From: Dongia mobilis
GTDB taxonomy: Bacteria; Pseudomonadota; Alphaproteobacteria; Dongiales; Dongiaceae
Reading direction: 5' to 3'
Length of the DNA: 64,000 nt
NCBI RefSeq assembly: GCF_004363235.1
Contig: NZ_SNYW01000001.1
Location: 1-64,000, forward strand
How positions within the stretch are numbered: position 1 is the first letter of the stretch; every line of letters starts with the position of its first letter. Of this stretch, positions 47,872-57,195 are shown piece by piece. The notes beneath the pieces were generated by a model. That model was not told the DNA's origin, did no database searches, and saw only the letters and a list, made by a program, of their open reading frames with translations. A program made the position numbers and the translations under genes.

Positions 47872-49089
47872 TCAATTGATGGCGGCGGCGAAGCTGCTTG
47901 CGGCAGGGTCCTTCAGGGTGAATCCGCCCGGCACCACTTCCAGCACGGCCAGGCTGCGCTCGGTCCGCCCGTCGGGCAGCAGGCGGAAGACGCCCGTGAC
48001 GCCGGCAAAGCCGGACGGGTCGGTGAGGCGCGCGGTCGAGAAATCGCCGCCAGGCTTGGATTGCGCGAGGGCCACCGCCAGGGTGACCGCGTCATAAACG
48101 ATGCCGGCGCGCGGATCCGGCTGGCTGCCATAAAGGGCGGCGTAACGCTGGGCGAAATTCTGCCAGCGATCCGGCGGCGTGGCGGCGAACCAGCCGCCGA
48201 TAAGCGCACCTTCGCTCAGGGTTCCGCCATCCTGCCACAGGGCGGTGCCGAGCAGGCGCACGACACCCGGCGGCAGGTCGAAGGCCGGCAGCATGGCGGC
48301 GATGGCGCGCAGGCGCTGCCCGCCCTCGGGTATCATCAGCGCGTCGAAGGGCTGGCGCTTGTAGGCCTCGCCGGTCTCGCGCGCCGGAATCGAAATGTCG
48401 GCGCTCTGCGGATCATAGAAGGTGATCTGCGCGATGTTGCCGCCATGGCGCACGACCGAATCCTGATAGGCGCCGAGCACGGCCCGGCCATAGCCGGAAT
48501 TGGGCACCATGATGGCAAAACGCTTGAGACCCTGGGCGGCGGCATAGGCGACCACGCGCTCGACCTGCACCTCCGGCGTCACCCCCAGCAGATAGACGCC
48601 GGGCTGCGCCGCGCTGATGTCGTTGCTGAAGCTGACCATCGGCACCCTGGCGGCGGTGGCGGGGGGTGCCGCCAGCTTGATGTCGGCGCCGAACAGGGGA
48701 CCCAGGATAATGTCGGCCTTGGCGGTGACGGCGCTAGCGACGGCCCCATCGGGGCTGAGCGCTGCGGTATCGCGCGGCAGCAGCTCGAAATCCGCGGCGC
48801 CGACGTCGAACAGGCCCATTTCGGCCGCCTGCAGCATGGCGCGGCCAAGGCCCGCCTGCTGGCCGGAGAGCGGCAGCAGCAGGCCGACCTGGGCGCCGGG
48901 GGCGCCGGTTTCGGGCGCCGGGGCCGGCGCCTGGACGCTGGGCGCCGGGACAGGCGCCGGGGTGGGCGCCGGCTGCACCGGCTTCGGCGGCGGCGCGCTG
49001 GGGGCACAGGCGGCGAGGATCAGGCTCGACAAGACGAGGCCGGCAAGGGCAGGAATGAAACGGATGCCGGATTGCCGGGAACCCATCAT
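47872..49089 (-). CDS. LpoA-like penicillin-binding protein activator (outer-membrane lipoprotein)
   Basis: The protein has 405 residues. The lipobox is LAAC at residues 25-28, followed by a Pro/Ala-rich tether (about 30-62) long enough to reach from the outer membrane. The rest is a periplasmic-binding-protein type I fold: VGLLLPLSGQQAGLGRAML, IILGPLFGADIKLA, VPMVSFSNDISAA, RFAIMVPNSGYGRAVLGAY, FDALMIPEGGQRL. This matches the LpoA/PBP-activator family, placed next to rsmI and yraN as in many proteobacteria. ATG 49089 follows GGAGAG; upstream frame is antisense to rsmI. Confidence 0.88.
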   Translation of the reverse strand: MMGSRQSGIRFIPALAGLVLSSLILAACAPSAPPPKPVQPAPTPAPVPAPSVQAPAPAPETGAPGAQVGLLLPLSGQQAGLGRAMLQAAEMGLFDVGAADFELLPRDTAALSPDGAVASAVTAKADIILGPLFGADIKLAAPPATAARVPMVSFSNDISAAQPGVYLLGVTPEVQVERVVAYAAAQGLKRFAIMVPNSGYGRAVLGAYQDSVVRHGGNIAQITFYDPQSADISIPARETGEAYKRQPFDALMIPEGGQRLRAIAAMLPAFDLPPGVVRLLGTALWQDGGTLSEGALIGGWFAATPPDRWQNFAQRYAALYGSQPDPRAGIVYDAVTLAVALAQSKPGGDFSTARLTDPSGFAGVTGVFRLLPDGRTERSLAVLEVVPGGFTLKDPAASSFAAAIN

Positions 49090-49116
49090 GATCTCTCCAC
49101 TGGATGAACGCGCCAA

Positions 49117-50025
49117 ATGAGCCCGAAGCCTAGCGATCCCCCGGCAGCAAGTAAACCGAGCCCTGCCGAAACCGTGCCGTCGCCGGCGACAGGCGGCGAG
49201 CTTGCCCTGGTCGCCACACCGATCGGCAATCTCGGCGATCTTACCCGGCGCGCCGCCGATTATCTGCAGGCGGCCGATTGCATCGCCTGCGAGGACAGCC
49301 GGGTGACGCTGCGCCTGCTGCAGCATCTCGGGCTGAAGAAGCCGCTCATCGTCTATCACGACCACAATGCCGAGGAGATGCGACCGCAGCTGATGGAACG
49401 CCTGCAACGCGGCGAAAAGATGGCGCTGGTGTCCGATGCCGGGACACCGCTCATCTCCGACCCCGGCTTCAAGCTGGTGCGCGCGGCGGCTGCGGCGGGC
49501 ATCCGTGTCACCGCGCTTCCCGGACCCTCGGCGCCGATCATGGCGCTGATCCTGTCCGGCCTGCCCAGCGACCGCTTCCTGTTCCTCGGCTTCCTGCCGC
49601 CCAGATCGACCGCCCGCCGCGGCGAATTGGCGGAAGTGGCGCAGGTCAGGGCCAGCCTGATCCTGTTCGAGACCGCGCCGCGCCTCGTCGATGCGCTCGA
49701 GGACCTGCTGGCGGTCCTCGGCGACCGGCCGGCGGCGGTGGCGCGCGAACTCACCAAGATGTTCGAGGAGGTGCGGCGCGGCCCGCTCTCGGAACTCGCC
49801 GCCCATTACCGCGAGGCCGGCCCGCCCAGGGGCGAGATCGTGCTGGTGGTCGGGCCGCCCGCTGCGGCGGTGCCGGCCGATGCCGCCGACCTGGATGCGG
49901 CGCTCGGGGCGGCTCTTGCCAAGATGCGCGTCAAGGAAGCCGCCGAGGCGGTGGCAGCCGCCCTCGGCCTGCCCAGGCGCCAGGTCTATCAGCGCGCGCT
50001 GGAACTCAAGGAAGGCGGCGATTGA
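49117..50025 (+). CDS. rsmI: 16S rRNA (cytidine1402-2'-O)-methyltransferase
   Basis: RsmI 2'-O-methylates C1402 in the 30S decoding centre. It has 302 residues. After a 25-residue low-complexity start come LALVATPIGNLGDLTRRA, CEDSRVTLRLLQHLG, ALVSDAGTPLISDPG, VTALPGPSAPIMALILSGL and FLFLGFLPPRS, all SAM tetrapyrrole-methylase-fold motifs of this family. It is divergent from the LpoA-like gene and overlaps yraN by TTGA. Confidence 0.95.
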   Translation: MSPKPSDPPAASKPSPAETVPSPATGGELALVATPIGNLGDLTRRAADYLQAADCIACEDSRVTLRLLQHLGLKKPLIVYHDHNAEEMRPQLMERLQRGEKMALVSDAGTPLISDPGFKLVRAAAAAGIRVTALPGPSAPIMALILSGLPSDRFLFLGFLPPRSTARRGELAEVAQVRASLILFETAPRLVDALEDLLAVLGDRPAAVARELTKMFEEVRRGPLSELAAHYREAGPPRGEIVLVVGPPAAAVPADAADLDAALGAALAKMRVKEAAEAVAAALGLPRRQVYQRALELKEGGD

Positions 50026-50417
50026 CCCGGGCGCAGCGCAGCGAGGCGCGGCATCAACGCGGCATCCGGGCGCGGCGGCGCGGCCGCATGGCCGAGGCGC
50101 TGGCCGTCCTCTATCTGCGCTGCAAGGGATATCGCATCATCGAGCGCAACTGGCGCTCGAAGCTGGGCGAGATCGATGTCCTGGCGCGCAAGGGGCCGGT
50201 CCTCGTCCTCATCGAAGTAAAGGCGCGCGCCGATGCCGCACTGGCCGGCGGCGCGCTGATGACCGATCAGCGCCGGCGCCTGCTGCGCGCCCTCGGCCAT
50301 TATCTGAAAACGCGGCCTTCCCTGGCCGGCTGCGATCTGCGCTGCGACGTGCTGGCGCTGGGGCGCTTCGGCTGGCCGGTCCATATCCGCGATGCCTGGC
50401 GGCCGGATTGGCCGTGA
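50022..50417 (+). CDS. yraN: YraN family protein (UPF0102, nuclease-like fold)
   Basis: The gene encodes 131 residues. The TTG start at 50022 overlaps the rsmI stop as TTGA and has GGAAGGCGG upstream; an ATG at 50088 would cut off conserved N-terminal residues. The restriction-endonuclease-like core is visible as GEIDVLARKGPVLVLIEVKAR, with the D and E-x-K residues typical of the fold. The function is not firmly known. rsmI-yraN pairing is widespread. Confidence 0.9.
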   Translation: MTRAQRSEARHQRGIRARRRGRMAEALAVLYLRCKGYRIIERNWRSKLGEIDVLARKGPVLVLIEVKARADAALAGGALMTDQRRRLLRALGHYLKTRPSLAGCDLRCDVLALGRFGWPVHIRDAWRPDWP

Positions 50418-50488
50418 AACGCGGTGCCGGCACGACCCCGAAGCCGAGTGGACTTGAGGCAGGGCGCGGGTTCAGGCATGATTCGCCC

Positions 50489-51475
50489 ATGAATCGGGCC
50501 CGAATCCCCTTTTGCGGCAAGGTGCCGGCACATATCCCCGGTACGCGCGCCTTTATGGGGGTGATGGCCGGCGGGGGCCTCGTCCTCCTGCTCGGCGCCT
50601 GTTCGCCGGTCGGCACCGCGGTCGGTGTTGCCGCCACCACGATCAACCTCGCCACCCAGGAACGCGGCCTCGTCACCGGCGTCGATGACAACCTGATCTG
50701 GGTCGGCATCAACGAGCGGATGTTCCGCAAGGACGCGGAACTCTTCCAGAAAGTCAGCTTGCAGGTGCATGAAGGGCGCGTATTGCTGACCGGCTTCGTG
50801 CAAAAGCCCGAGCATCGCGTCATGGCGACCGAACTGGCCTGGCAGGCCGATGGCGTGCGCGAGGTCGACAACCAGATCAAGATCGGCAACAGCCTGGGGG
50901 TCGACGATTATGCCGAGGATGCCTGGCTGATCGCGCGCCTGCGCATGAAGCTGATGGCGGACAGCCAGGTGCGCGCCAACAATTACAGCATCGATTGCAT
51001 CCGCTCGACCGTCTATCTGATCGGCGTCGCCCAGGACAAGGCCGAATTGCAGCGCGTGATCGACCATGCGCGCGACATTCCCTATGTCGATGCGGTGGTG
51101 GCGCGGGTACGGCTGCTGGACGAAGCGCTGCCGCCGGTTCCCGATGCGCCGCCGATCATCCGCGATTCGCCGATCGCCGGCGAACCGCTGCTGGTCGAAG
51201 CACAGCCACCGGCACCTTTGGCAAAAGAAATGGGCGCGGGCGGCCTGCCGAAATCGACCCCCGCCGCTGCAGCAACTCCCCAGGCGGCCAAGCCCTTCGT
51301 GGCGCAGAATGTGTCCGCACAACCAGGGCCGTTCCAGGCCGTTCCCTTCCAGCCGCAACCCCCGGCGACAACTTCGACCTCATCGCAACCCCCTTTTGCC
51401 AAGCCCTTCGTCCCGGCGCCCTCCTCCACCAGCGAGGCCAGCGCTGCCGAGTTGCAGGCAACGCCGCTGCCCTAG
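50489..51475 (+). CDS. BON-domain lipoprotein
   Basis: The protein has 328 residues from ATG 50489. A hydrophobic segment ending LLLGAC at about residue 38 is a lipobox preceded by a rather long n-region, so ATG 50555 may be the real start. Two BON domains follow at about 75-135 (VSLQVHEGRVLLTGFVQKPE) and 145-215 (YSIDCIRSTVYLIGVAQ, then ARDIPYVDAVVARVRLL), as in OsmY/DolP-type envelope proteins. The last 110 residues are a Pro/Ala/Ser/Gln-rich disordered tail. It is likely in an operon with rsmI-yraN. Confidence 0.88.
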   Translation: MNRARIPFCGKVPAHIPGTRAFMGVMAGGGLVLLLGACSPVGTAVGVAATTINLATQERGLVTGVDDNLIWVGINERMFRKDAELFQKVSLQVHEGRVLLTGFVQKPEHRVMATELAWQADGVREVDNQIKIGNSLGVDDYAEDAWLIARLRMKLMADSQVRANNYSIDCIRSTVYLIGVAQDKAELQRVIDHARDIPYVDAVVARVRLLDEALPPVPDAPPIIRDSPIAGEPLLVEAQPPAPLAKEMGAGGLPKSTPAAAATPQAAKPFVAQNVSAQPGPFQAVPFQPQPPATTSTSSQPPFAKPFVPAPSSTSEASAAELQATPLP

Positions 51476-51494
51476 CGCCGCCGGCCGGACCAGT

Positions 51495-52346
51495 ATGACC
51501 TCGCGCGCCATCCTCGAACACGAACTTGCCGATATCGGCGCCCGGGCGGATGCGGCGATCGATCTGGCCGAGGCGGCCCTCGTGCTTGCCGCCCTCGACC
51601 GGCCGGAGGCTGGCCTCCACCCCTATCGCCAGCACCTCGCGGCCATCGCCGACAGCATGCGCCTGGCCGCCATCCTGCCGGGCCTGACGGCATCCGGGCA
51701 GACCGGCCTCAAGGCGCGCTGCCGCGTGCTGGCCGATGTGATGACCGGCGAATACGCCTATCGCGGCGACCGGGTGTCCTATGACGATCTCCGGAATGCC
51801 GATCTGATGCGGGTGATCGAGCGGCGGCAGGGCCTGCCCGTGGCGCTCGCCATACTTTACATTCACGCCGCGCGCAGCCAGGGCTGGGTGATCGAGGGCG
51901 TCAACTTTCCGGGTCACTTCGTGATCCGTCTCTATCACGACGGCTGTGCCGCGATCCTCGACCCGTTCGAGGGCGGCGCGGTGCTGGAGATCGGCGATCT
52001 CCGCCAGCGCCTGAAATCGGTGATCGGCGACAAGGCGGAATTGCAGCCCAGCCATTATGCCGCCATCGGCAATCGCGACATCCTCCTGCGCCTCGTCAAC
52101 AACATCAAGGTGCGCCTCATCCAGGACGGCGACCTGGCGCGGGCGGCCGAGATGGTGGCGCGCATGCTGCTGGTGGCGCCCGCCCAGGCGCCGCTCTGGC
52201 GCGAGAGCGGCCTCATCCAGTCGCGTCTCGGCAATCTCCTTGCCGCGCGCGCGGCCTTCCTGCGCTTTCTCGAGATTTCCGACAACGAGAACCAGCGGCA
52301 CCAGGTCGCGCGCCTGCTGCAGGAATTGACGCAGCGCTTGCAGTAG
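51495..52346 (+). CDS. SirB1-family transglutaminase-like/TPR protein
   Basis: The gene encodes 283 residues. The transglutaminase-like core has YDDLRNADLMRVIERRQGLP, ILYIHAARSQGWVIEGVNFP and GHFVIRLYHDG; the family cysteine is replaced, as in many SirB1 members, so enzymatic activity is doubtful. The C-terminal 80 residues form TPR-like helices (LWRESGLIQSRLGNLLAAR). The function is unknown. It lies 19 bases after the BON lipoprotein and 60 before gshB. Confidence 0.82.
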   Translation: MTSRAILEHELADIGARADAAIDLAEAALVLAALDRPEAGLHPYRQHLAAIADSMRLAAILPGLTASGQTGLKARCRVLADVMTGEYAYRGDRVSYDDLRNADLMRVIERRQGLPVALAILYIHAARSQGWVIEGVNFPGHFVIRLYHDGCAAILDPFEGGAVLEIGDLRQRLKSVIGDKAELQPSHYAAIGNRDILLRLVNNIKVRLIQDGDLARAAEMVARMLLVAPAQAPLWRESGLIQSRLGNLLAARAAFLRFLEISDNENQRHQVARLLQELTQRLQ

Positions 52347-52406
52347 CATTAGCCTCGCCGCGCCGGCAAGCCGGCGCGCCCGCAACCGAGGCCGAACGGA
52401 ACCCAG

Positions 52407-53345
52407 ATGAAGCTCAGCGTCGCCATCCAGATGGACCCCGTCGAGACGATCGATATCGACGGCGATTCCACTTTCGTGCTGGGGCTTGCCGCCCAGCGGC
52501 GCGGCCACATCCTCTATCACTACCATCCGCGCCAGCTGACTTGGCGCGATGGACGGGTAACGGCTCGGGCGCGCCCCGTGGAGTTCCGCCGCGAGCGCGG
52601 CAATCACGCCAGCCTGGGCGCCGAGGAGGTGCTGGATCTTTCGCTGCTCGATGTCGTGCTGATGCGCCAGGACCCGCCCTTCGACATGGCCTATATCACC
52701 GCGACCCATATCCTGGAGCGCATCCATCCAAATACGCTGGTGGTGAACGACCCCGCCCATGTGCGCAACGCGCCGGAGAAGCTGTCGGTTACCGAATTCA
52801 GGAACGTGATGCCGCCGACCCTCATCACCAGCGACCGGCACGAGATCCTCGCCTTTCGTGCCGAGCACAAGGACATCATCCTGAAGCCGCTGTTCGGCAA
52901 TGGCGGCGCCGGCGTCTTCCATGTCAAGCCCGACGACGAGAATCTTGCCTCGTTGCTGGAGATGTTCACCCAGTTCTATCGCGAGCCGATCCAGATCCAG
53001 CGCTACGAGCCGGCCGTGCGCGAAGGCGACAAGCGCATCATCCTGATCGACGGCGAGGCGGTGGGCGCCATCAATCGCGTCCCGGCCGAAGGCGAGGCGA
53101 GGAGCAACATGCATGTCGGCGGCCGGGCGGTGAAATCCGACCTCAGCAAGCGCGACCGCGAGATCTGCGAGATCATCGGGCCCGAGCTGAAGCGCCGCGG
53201 CCTCATCTTCGTCGGCATCGATGTGATCGGTTCCTACCTGACCGAGATCAACGTCACCTCGCCGACCGGGCTGCAGCAGATCAACCGCTTCGACGGGGTC
53301 TGCCTCGAGGACCGCATCTGGGACGCGATCGAGGCGAAGCTGTAG
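52407..53345 (+). CDS. gshB: glutathione synthetase
   Basis: GshB joins gamma-Glu-Cys and glycine with ATP. It has 312 residues, the usual length. ATP-grasp features include [52 protein letters not shown] and the metal-binding end [18 protein letters not shown]. The ATG at 52407 follows a GGAACCCAG stretch. Together with the two GSTs and the phytochelatin-synthase protein, it shows a glutathione-based thiol pool. Confidence 0.96.
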   Translation: MKLSVAIQMDPVETIDIDGDSTFVLGLAAQRRGHILYHYHPRQLTWRDGRVTARARPVEFRRERGNHASLGAEEVLDLSLLDVVLMRQDPPFDMAYITATHILERIHPNTLVVNDPAHVRNAPEKLSVTEFRNVMPPTLITSDRHEILAFRAEHKDIILKPLFGNGGAGVFHVKPDDENLASLLEMFTQFYREPIQIQRYEPAVREGDKRIILIDGEAVGAINRVPAEGEARSNMHVGGRAVKSDLSKRDREICEIIGPELKRRGLIFVGIDVIGSYLTEINVTSPTGLQQINRFDGVCLEDRIWDAIEAKL

Positions 53346-53369
53346 CGGGCATTTCCGGTCTGGTCTTCA

Positions 53370-53446
53370 CGTCATTCCCGGGCTTGCCCCGGGGATCCAG
53401 CACAGAGGAAAGACCTTGTGCCCAGGACCTCGCCCGGGCATCACCG
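53370..53446. repeat. dispersed palindromic intergenic element
   Basis: GTCATTCCCGGGCTTGCCCC followed by GGGGATCC forms a CCCGGG/CCCGGGG hairpin. An inverse partner with CGCCCGGGCATCACCGG ends the element at 53446. This resembles the mobile palindromic elements common between convergent genes in alphaproteobacteria; its translation gives the familiar PGASPGMT string. It lies between convergent gshB and the EamA exporter and may act as a terminator for both. Confidence 0.6.
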
Positions 53447-53455
53447 GATAGTAAC

Positions 53456-54400
53456 CTATTCCGTCACCGGCATTGCCGGCACGGTCGCCTGGCGCCGGCG
53501 CTCGCGCGCCAGTTTCGCCTCGCGGTGGATGATGTAGATGCCGCTGCCGACCACGATCGTGCCGCCGGCAATGAGATAGGCGTCCGGCACCTCGCCGAAG
53601 GCGAAGAAGCCGATCAGGAAGCCATAGACCAGGGCCATGTAGTCGAAGGGCGCCACCAGCGAGACGGCGCCGCGCCGGAAGGCGATGGTGAGGGCGATTT
53701 GCGCGCTGCCGCCCATCAGGCCGATCAGCACCAGGAGCCCCATCTGTTCGGCATTCGCCGGCCAGCGCCAGGCCAGTGCCGGATCGAGGCTGCCCAGCGG
53801 GATGGTGACCAGCGAGGCCAGGGTCGCGAACAGCGTGAAATAGAAGACGATGGTGGTCGGCCGCTCGGTCTGGGCAAGGCGCCGGATCGAGATCATGGCC
53901 AGGGCATAGAAGACCGAGGCCAGCAGCGGCACGAAGGCGGCGGGGTCGAAAATGCCGGAACCCGGCCGCGTCATCACGAGGACGCCGAGGAAGCCGACGA
54001 TCACCGCCGACCAGCGCCGCCAGCCGACCACTTCGCCCAGCAGCGGCACGGACAGCACGGTAAGGAAGATCGGCCCCGACAGGCCGAGTGCGATGGCGTC
54101 CGAGAGCGGCAGCAGCTTGTAGGAGAGGAAAAAGCAGAACATGGCGAGGACGCCGAAGAGGCCGCGCCAGACATGGCCCCATGGCCGCTCGGTCTTGAGA
54201 TGCACGCGCCGTTCGATCGACAGCATGAAGGCGAGCAATGGAATGAAGGCGAAAAGATTGCGCGCGAAGATGAGTTCGCCCGTCGGGAAGATCTGCGAGA
54301 CGGATTTGATGATGCCGTCCATGGCCGTGAAGATGAACACGGCCAGGTTCATCAGCAGGATGGCCTGGATCGGTCGGTCGGCGCTGGTGCTCGGGGACAT
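53456..54400 (-). CDS. EamA-family (DMT) transporter
   Basis: This is a membrane exporter of 314 residues with ten predicted helices in two EamA repeats (LLMNLAVFIFTAMDGIIK; FVPLLASVFYALAMISIRR). Conserved family loops such as LSDAIALGLSGPIFLTVL and LVAPFDYMALVYGFLIG are present. The substrate is unknown. It is divergent from irr. The longer minus-strand frame covering the same region is a shadow that includes the palindromic element. Confidence 0.9.
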   Translation of the reverse strand: MSPSTSADRPIQAILLMNLAVFIFTAMDGIIKSVSQIFPTGELIFARNLFAFIPLLAFMLSIERRVHLKTERPWGHVWRGLFGVLAMFCFFLSYKLLPLSDAIALGLSGPIFLTVLSVPLLGEVVGWRRWSAVIVGFLGVLVMTRPGSGIFDPAAFVPLLASVFYALAMISIRRLAQTERPTTIVFYFTLFATLASLVTIPLGSLDPALAWRWPANAEQMGLLVLIGLMGGSAQIALTIAFRRGAVSLVAPFDYMALVYGFLIGFFAFGEVPDAYLIAGGTIVVGSGIYIIHREAKLARERRRQATVPAMPVTE

Positions 54401-54485
54401 CGATCTGGACTATCGGGCGGGGTGGGGCCGGTGGTGTGGGGCAGTCGGGGCGCGGCCAGAATAGCCATGGTGCCGGGATTCGGCC

Positions 54486-54527
54486 ACCGGGACGGCCATG
54501 CATGGAACCGGGATGGCCATGCGTGGA
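54486..54527. repeat. two tandem 21-bp repeats upstream of irr
   Basis: Two 21-bp copies (54486-54506 and 54507-54527) differ at two positions; each contains ACCGGGA and GGCCATGC. They lie about 110 bases upstream of the irr start in the divergent region between the exporter and irr. Confidence 0.8.
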
Positions 54528-54638
54528 TTAGGCCAGGTCGTGCCATTCAGGATTATCTTCAGGACCCGGACGATGCTCTCTTGAGCAATTACAGAAACGC
54601 CCTTTTCACCTTGTGGCGCTTATCTTATGTTAAGGTCC

Positions 54639-55058
54639 ATGGATCACCAGCGCCCCTATGCCACCATCCTCGCCCGCCTCAAGGAGGCCGGCTTGCGCCC
54701 GACGCGGCAGCGCCTGTCGCTGGCCAAATTGCTGTTCGAAGGCGGCGACCGCCATGTCTCGGCCGAGGATCTGCACGCCGCCGCCGTTGCCCAGCGCATC
54801 TCCGTCTCGCTGGCGACGATCTACAACACCCTCCACCAGTTCACCGCCGCCGGCCTGCTGCGCGAGGTGGTGGTGGAGCCCGGTCGCTCCTATTTCGATA
54901 CCAATACGCGCCCGCACCATCATTTCTTTGTCGAGGGCAGCGGCCGCCTGATGGATATTCCGGCGGATGACGTGGCACTTGCGCACCTGCCCGCGCCTCC
55001 CGCGGGCATGAAGGTGGCGCGCGTCGATGTCATTGTCCGACTTGCGAATGACAATTAA
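54639..55058 (+). CDS. irr: Fur-family iron response regulator Irr
   Basis: This is a heme-responsive transcription factor of 139 residues. The winged-helix domain contains GLRPTRQRLSLAKLLFEGG and SLATIYNTLHQFTAAGLLREV. The dimerisation domain has the Irr hallmark NTRPHHHFFVEGSGRLMDI, where consecutive histidines bind heme. The C-terminal DVIVRL matches the family. ATG 54639 follows TAAGG; ATG 54627 is an in-frame alternative. An N-terminal heme regulatory motif (Cys-Pro) is absent, as in many non-Bradyrhizobium Irr proteins. It probably controls the iron/peroxide genes downstream. Confidence 0.93.
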   Translation: MDHQRPYATILARLKEAGLRPTRQRLSLAKLLFEGGDRHVSAEDLHAAAVAQRISVSLATIYNTLHQFTAAGLLREVVVEPGRSYFDTNTRPHHHFFVEGSGRLMDIPADDVALAHLPAPPAGMKVARVDVIVRLANDN

Positions 55059-55110
55059 TTCGCCTGCGTAATCAATTAGTAACAAGCAATATTAAAACGG
55101 TTCCAGTGTG

Positions 55111-55139
55111 TTGACAGGCGCTGGGTGCCTGCCTAGTCT
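55111..55139 (+). promoter_or_regulatory. candidate rubrerythrin promoter
   Basis: TTGACA (55111-55116) and TAGTCT (55134-55139) are separated by 17 bases, 125 bases before the rubrerythrin start. The -35 is perfect; the -10 is weak, which suggests activator or repressor control. An AT-rich stretch (55060-55095) directly upstream could bind Irr or another regulator. Confidence 0.55.
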
Positions 55140-55263
55140 GGCCGCCAGCCAAAAGCTTGTCGCGGCGTCACGGAAAACACGGGACTGCATGACAGCCCCC
55201 CTCCTGCCGCCGCGTCGGGAGACCTTCTCAATCCGTGCAACCTGATTAGCTAGGGAGACTGAA

Positions 55264-55683
55264 ATGGCTGCTCTGAAAGGCTCGAAGACCGAGAACAACC
55301 TGAAGGAAGCCTTCGCCGGCGAAAGCCAGGCTAACCGACGCTATCTCTATTTCGCCCAGAAGGCGGATGTCGAGGGCTACAACGACGTGGCGGCGGTGTT
55401 TCGCTCGACCGCCGAGGGCGAGACCGGCCATGCCCATGGCCATCTTGAATTCCTCGAGGAAGTCGGCGATCCGGCCACCGGCCTGCCCATCGGCGGCACG
55501 GCGCCGAACCTGAAGGCGGCGATCGCGGGCGAGACCCACGAATATACCGACATGTATCCGGGCATGGCGCGCACGGCGCGCGAGGAAGGCTTCGACGAGA
55601 TCGCCGACTGGTTCGAGACGCTCGCCAAGGCCGAGAAGTCCCATGCCGGGCGTTTCCAGAAGGCGCTCGACACGCTGGGCTGA
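55264..55683 (+). CDS. rubrerythrin family protein without rubredoxin domain
   Basis: The gene encodes 139 residues. A diiron four-helix bundle is visible from [51 protein letters not shown] and [16 protein letters not shown], giving the full set of Glu/His ligands for peroxide reduction. The C-terminal rubredoxin module of classical rubrerythrin is absent, so another electron donor is needed. The neighbouring Fe-S protein is a candidate. A strong AGGGAGA ribosome site precedes the ATG, and a terminator follows. Confidence 0.93.
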   Translation: MAALKGSKTENNLKEAFAGESQANRRYLYFAQKADVEGYNDVAAVFRSTAEGETGHAHGHLEFLEEVGDPATGLPIGGTAPNLKAAIAGETHEYTDMYPGMARTAREEGFDEIADWFETLAKAEKSHAGRFQKALDTLG

Positions 55684-55709
55684 GGCCCGGGTTTCGAATT
55701 CCGCTTGAT

Positions 55710-55748
55710 CGCTGTCGCCGGACTCGCTCCGGCGGCAGCGTTCCCTTT
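55710..55748 (+). terminator. stem-loop after rubrerythrin
   Basis: CGCTGTCGCCGGA (55710-55722) pairs with TCCGGCGGCAGCG (55728-55740), one mismatch, loop CTCGC, then TTCCCTTT. Rubrerythrin message would largely end here, with partial read-through to the Fe-S gene. Confidence 0.75.
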
Positions 55749-55789
55749 CGCTGCGCTATCTCCTGCAACCCACGTGTGAGGGCCGACCC

Positions 55790-57121
55790 ATGCGCGAAGG
55801 CAGCCTGGAGGCACCGGTTCGCCACAAGATCGACTGGCGCAACCCGGATTTCTACGACATGGCGAAGATCGAGGCGGAGATGCACCGCGTCTTCGACATC
55901 TGCCATGGCTGTCGCCGCTGTTTCAATCTGTGCGATTCCTTCCCGCGGCTGTTCGATCTGGTCGATGCCAGTCCCGACGAAATGGCCGGCGTCGACACCA
56001 AGGACTACAAGCAGGTGGTCGACGCCTGCACGCTCTGCGACCTCTGTTTCATGACCAAATGCCCCTATGTGCCGCCGCATGAATGGGCGCTCGACTTTCC
56101 GCATCTCATGCTGCGCTACCGCGCGGCCGAGCTCAAACAGGGGAAGAACGACAAGGTCTACCGGCAACTGACCGAGACCGACCGCAACGGCAAGATGGCT
56201 GCACTCGCGGCGCCGATTGCCAATGCCGTTGCCGAAAGCAGCGCCGCGCGCCAGGTGATGGAGGCCGTGACGGGAATCGACGCCCGGGCCCATGTGCCGA
56301 AATTCAACGGCCGCACCCTGGTGCTGCGTGCCATGGAGAACCGGCCCGAGGTGAACCGGGAGGCCCCGGCCTTTGGCCGCAAGGCGGTGATCTATGCCAC
56401 CTGCTTTGCCAATTACAACAATCCCGAAATCGGCATGGCGGCCATCAATGTGCTGGCCAAGAACGGCGTCGAGACCGAGGTGGTCTATCCGCGCTGCTGC
56501 GGCATGCCGCAGCTGGAGCAGGGCGATGTCGCCCGGGTGGCCGATCATGCGGCAGACGTCGCCGACGCGCTTCTCCCCTATGTCGATGCGGGCTATGACG
56601 TTATCGCCCTGGTGCCGTCCTGCGCACTGATGCTGAAATTCGAATGGCCCCTCATCCTGCCGGAAGAGGACAAGGTGAAGCGCCTTGCCCAGGCGACCTT
56701 CGACATCTCGGAATATGTCGTCGACATCGCGAAAAGGAACGGCCTGGCGCCGGGCCTCCAGCCGCTGGAGGGCGGTGTCGCCCTGCACATCGCCTGTCAT
56801 TCCCGCGCCCAGAACATGGGCCAAAAGGCGACCGAGATGCTGAAACTGATTCCGCAGGCGGATCTCGCCGTGATCGAGCGCTGCTCGGGCCATGGCGGCG
56901 CCTGGGGCGTCATGAAGGGGAATTTCGACGTGGCCCTCAAGGTGGGGAAACCGGTGGCGCGCCAGGCGATGAAGGCGGAAAAGGCCCATATCGCTTCCGA
57001 ATGCCCGCTGGCCGGCGCCCATATCCAGCAGGGCATCGACGCGCTCCGCAACGATCAATCGGGCAGCGCCGAGGCGCCGCATCCGATCCAACTCTTCGCG
57101 CGTGCGTACGGATTGGCGTGA
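55790..57121 (+). CDS. GlpC/heterodisulfide-reductase-like Fe-S protein
   Basis: The gene encodes 443 residues. Two 4Fe-4S ferredoxin motifs lie near residues 38-50 ([15 protein letters not shown]) and 83-96 ([13 protein letters not shown]). Two CCG-type domains follow ([15 protein letters not shown] with [21 protein letters not shown] with [14 protein letters not shown]). The pattern matches GlpC and HdrB/D-like electron carriers. It likely delivers electrons to the rubrerythrin upstream, but this is inferred from gene order. The substrate is unknown. It is probably co-transcribed with the DUF3501 gene. Confidence 0.88.
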   Translation: MREGSLEAPVRHKIDWRNPDFYDMAKIEAEMHRVFDICHGCRRCFNLCDSFPRLFDLVDASPDEMAGVDTKDYKQVVDACTLCDLCFMTKCPYVPPHEWALDFPHLMLRYRAAELKQGKNDKVYRQLTETDRNGKMAALAAPIANAVAESSAARQVMEAVTGIDARAHVPKFNGRTLVLRAMENRPEVNREAPAFGRKAVIYATCFANYNNPEIGMAAINVLAKNGVETEVVYPRCCGMPQLEQGDVARVADHAADVADALLPYVDAGYDVIALVPSCALMLKFEWPLILPEEDKVKRLAQATFDISEYVVDIAKRNGLAPGLQPLEGGVALHIACHSRAQNMGQKATEMLKLIPQADLAVIERCSGHGGAWGVMKGNFDVALKVGKPVARQAMKAEKAHIASECPLAGAHIQQGIDALRNDQSGSAEAPHPIQLFARAYGLA

Positions 57122-57195
57122 CTGGATTTCACCTTTGCTGTCATCGCCTGCCCTAGGCGGGGGAAGACAAGAATAACGAAGCGTCAGGAGTCATC

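Noticed and set aside
53367-54503. 378-residue minus-strand frame covering the exporter
   Set aside because: It is out of frame with the ten-helix exporter and its end is the translated palindromic element.
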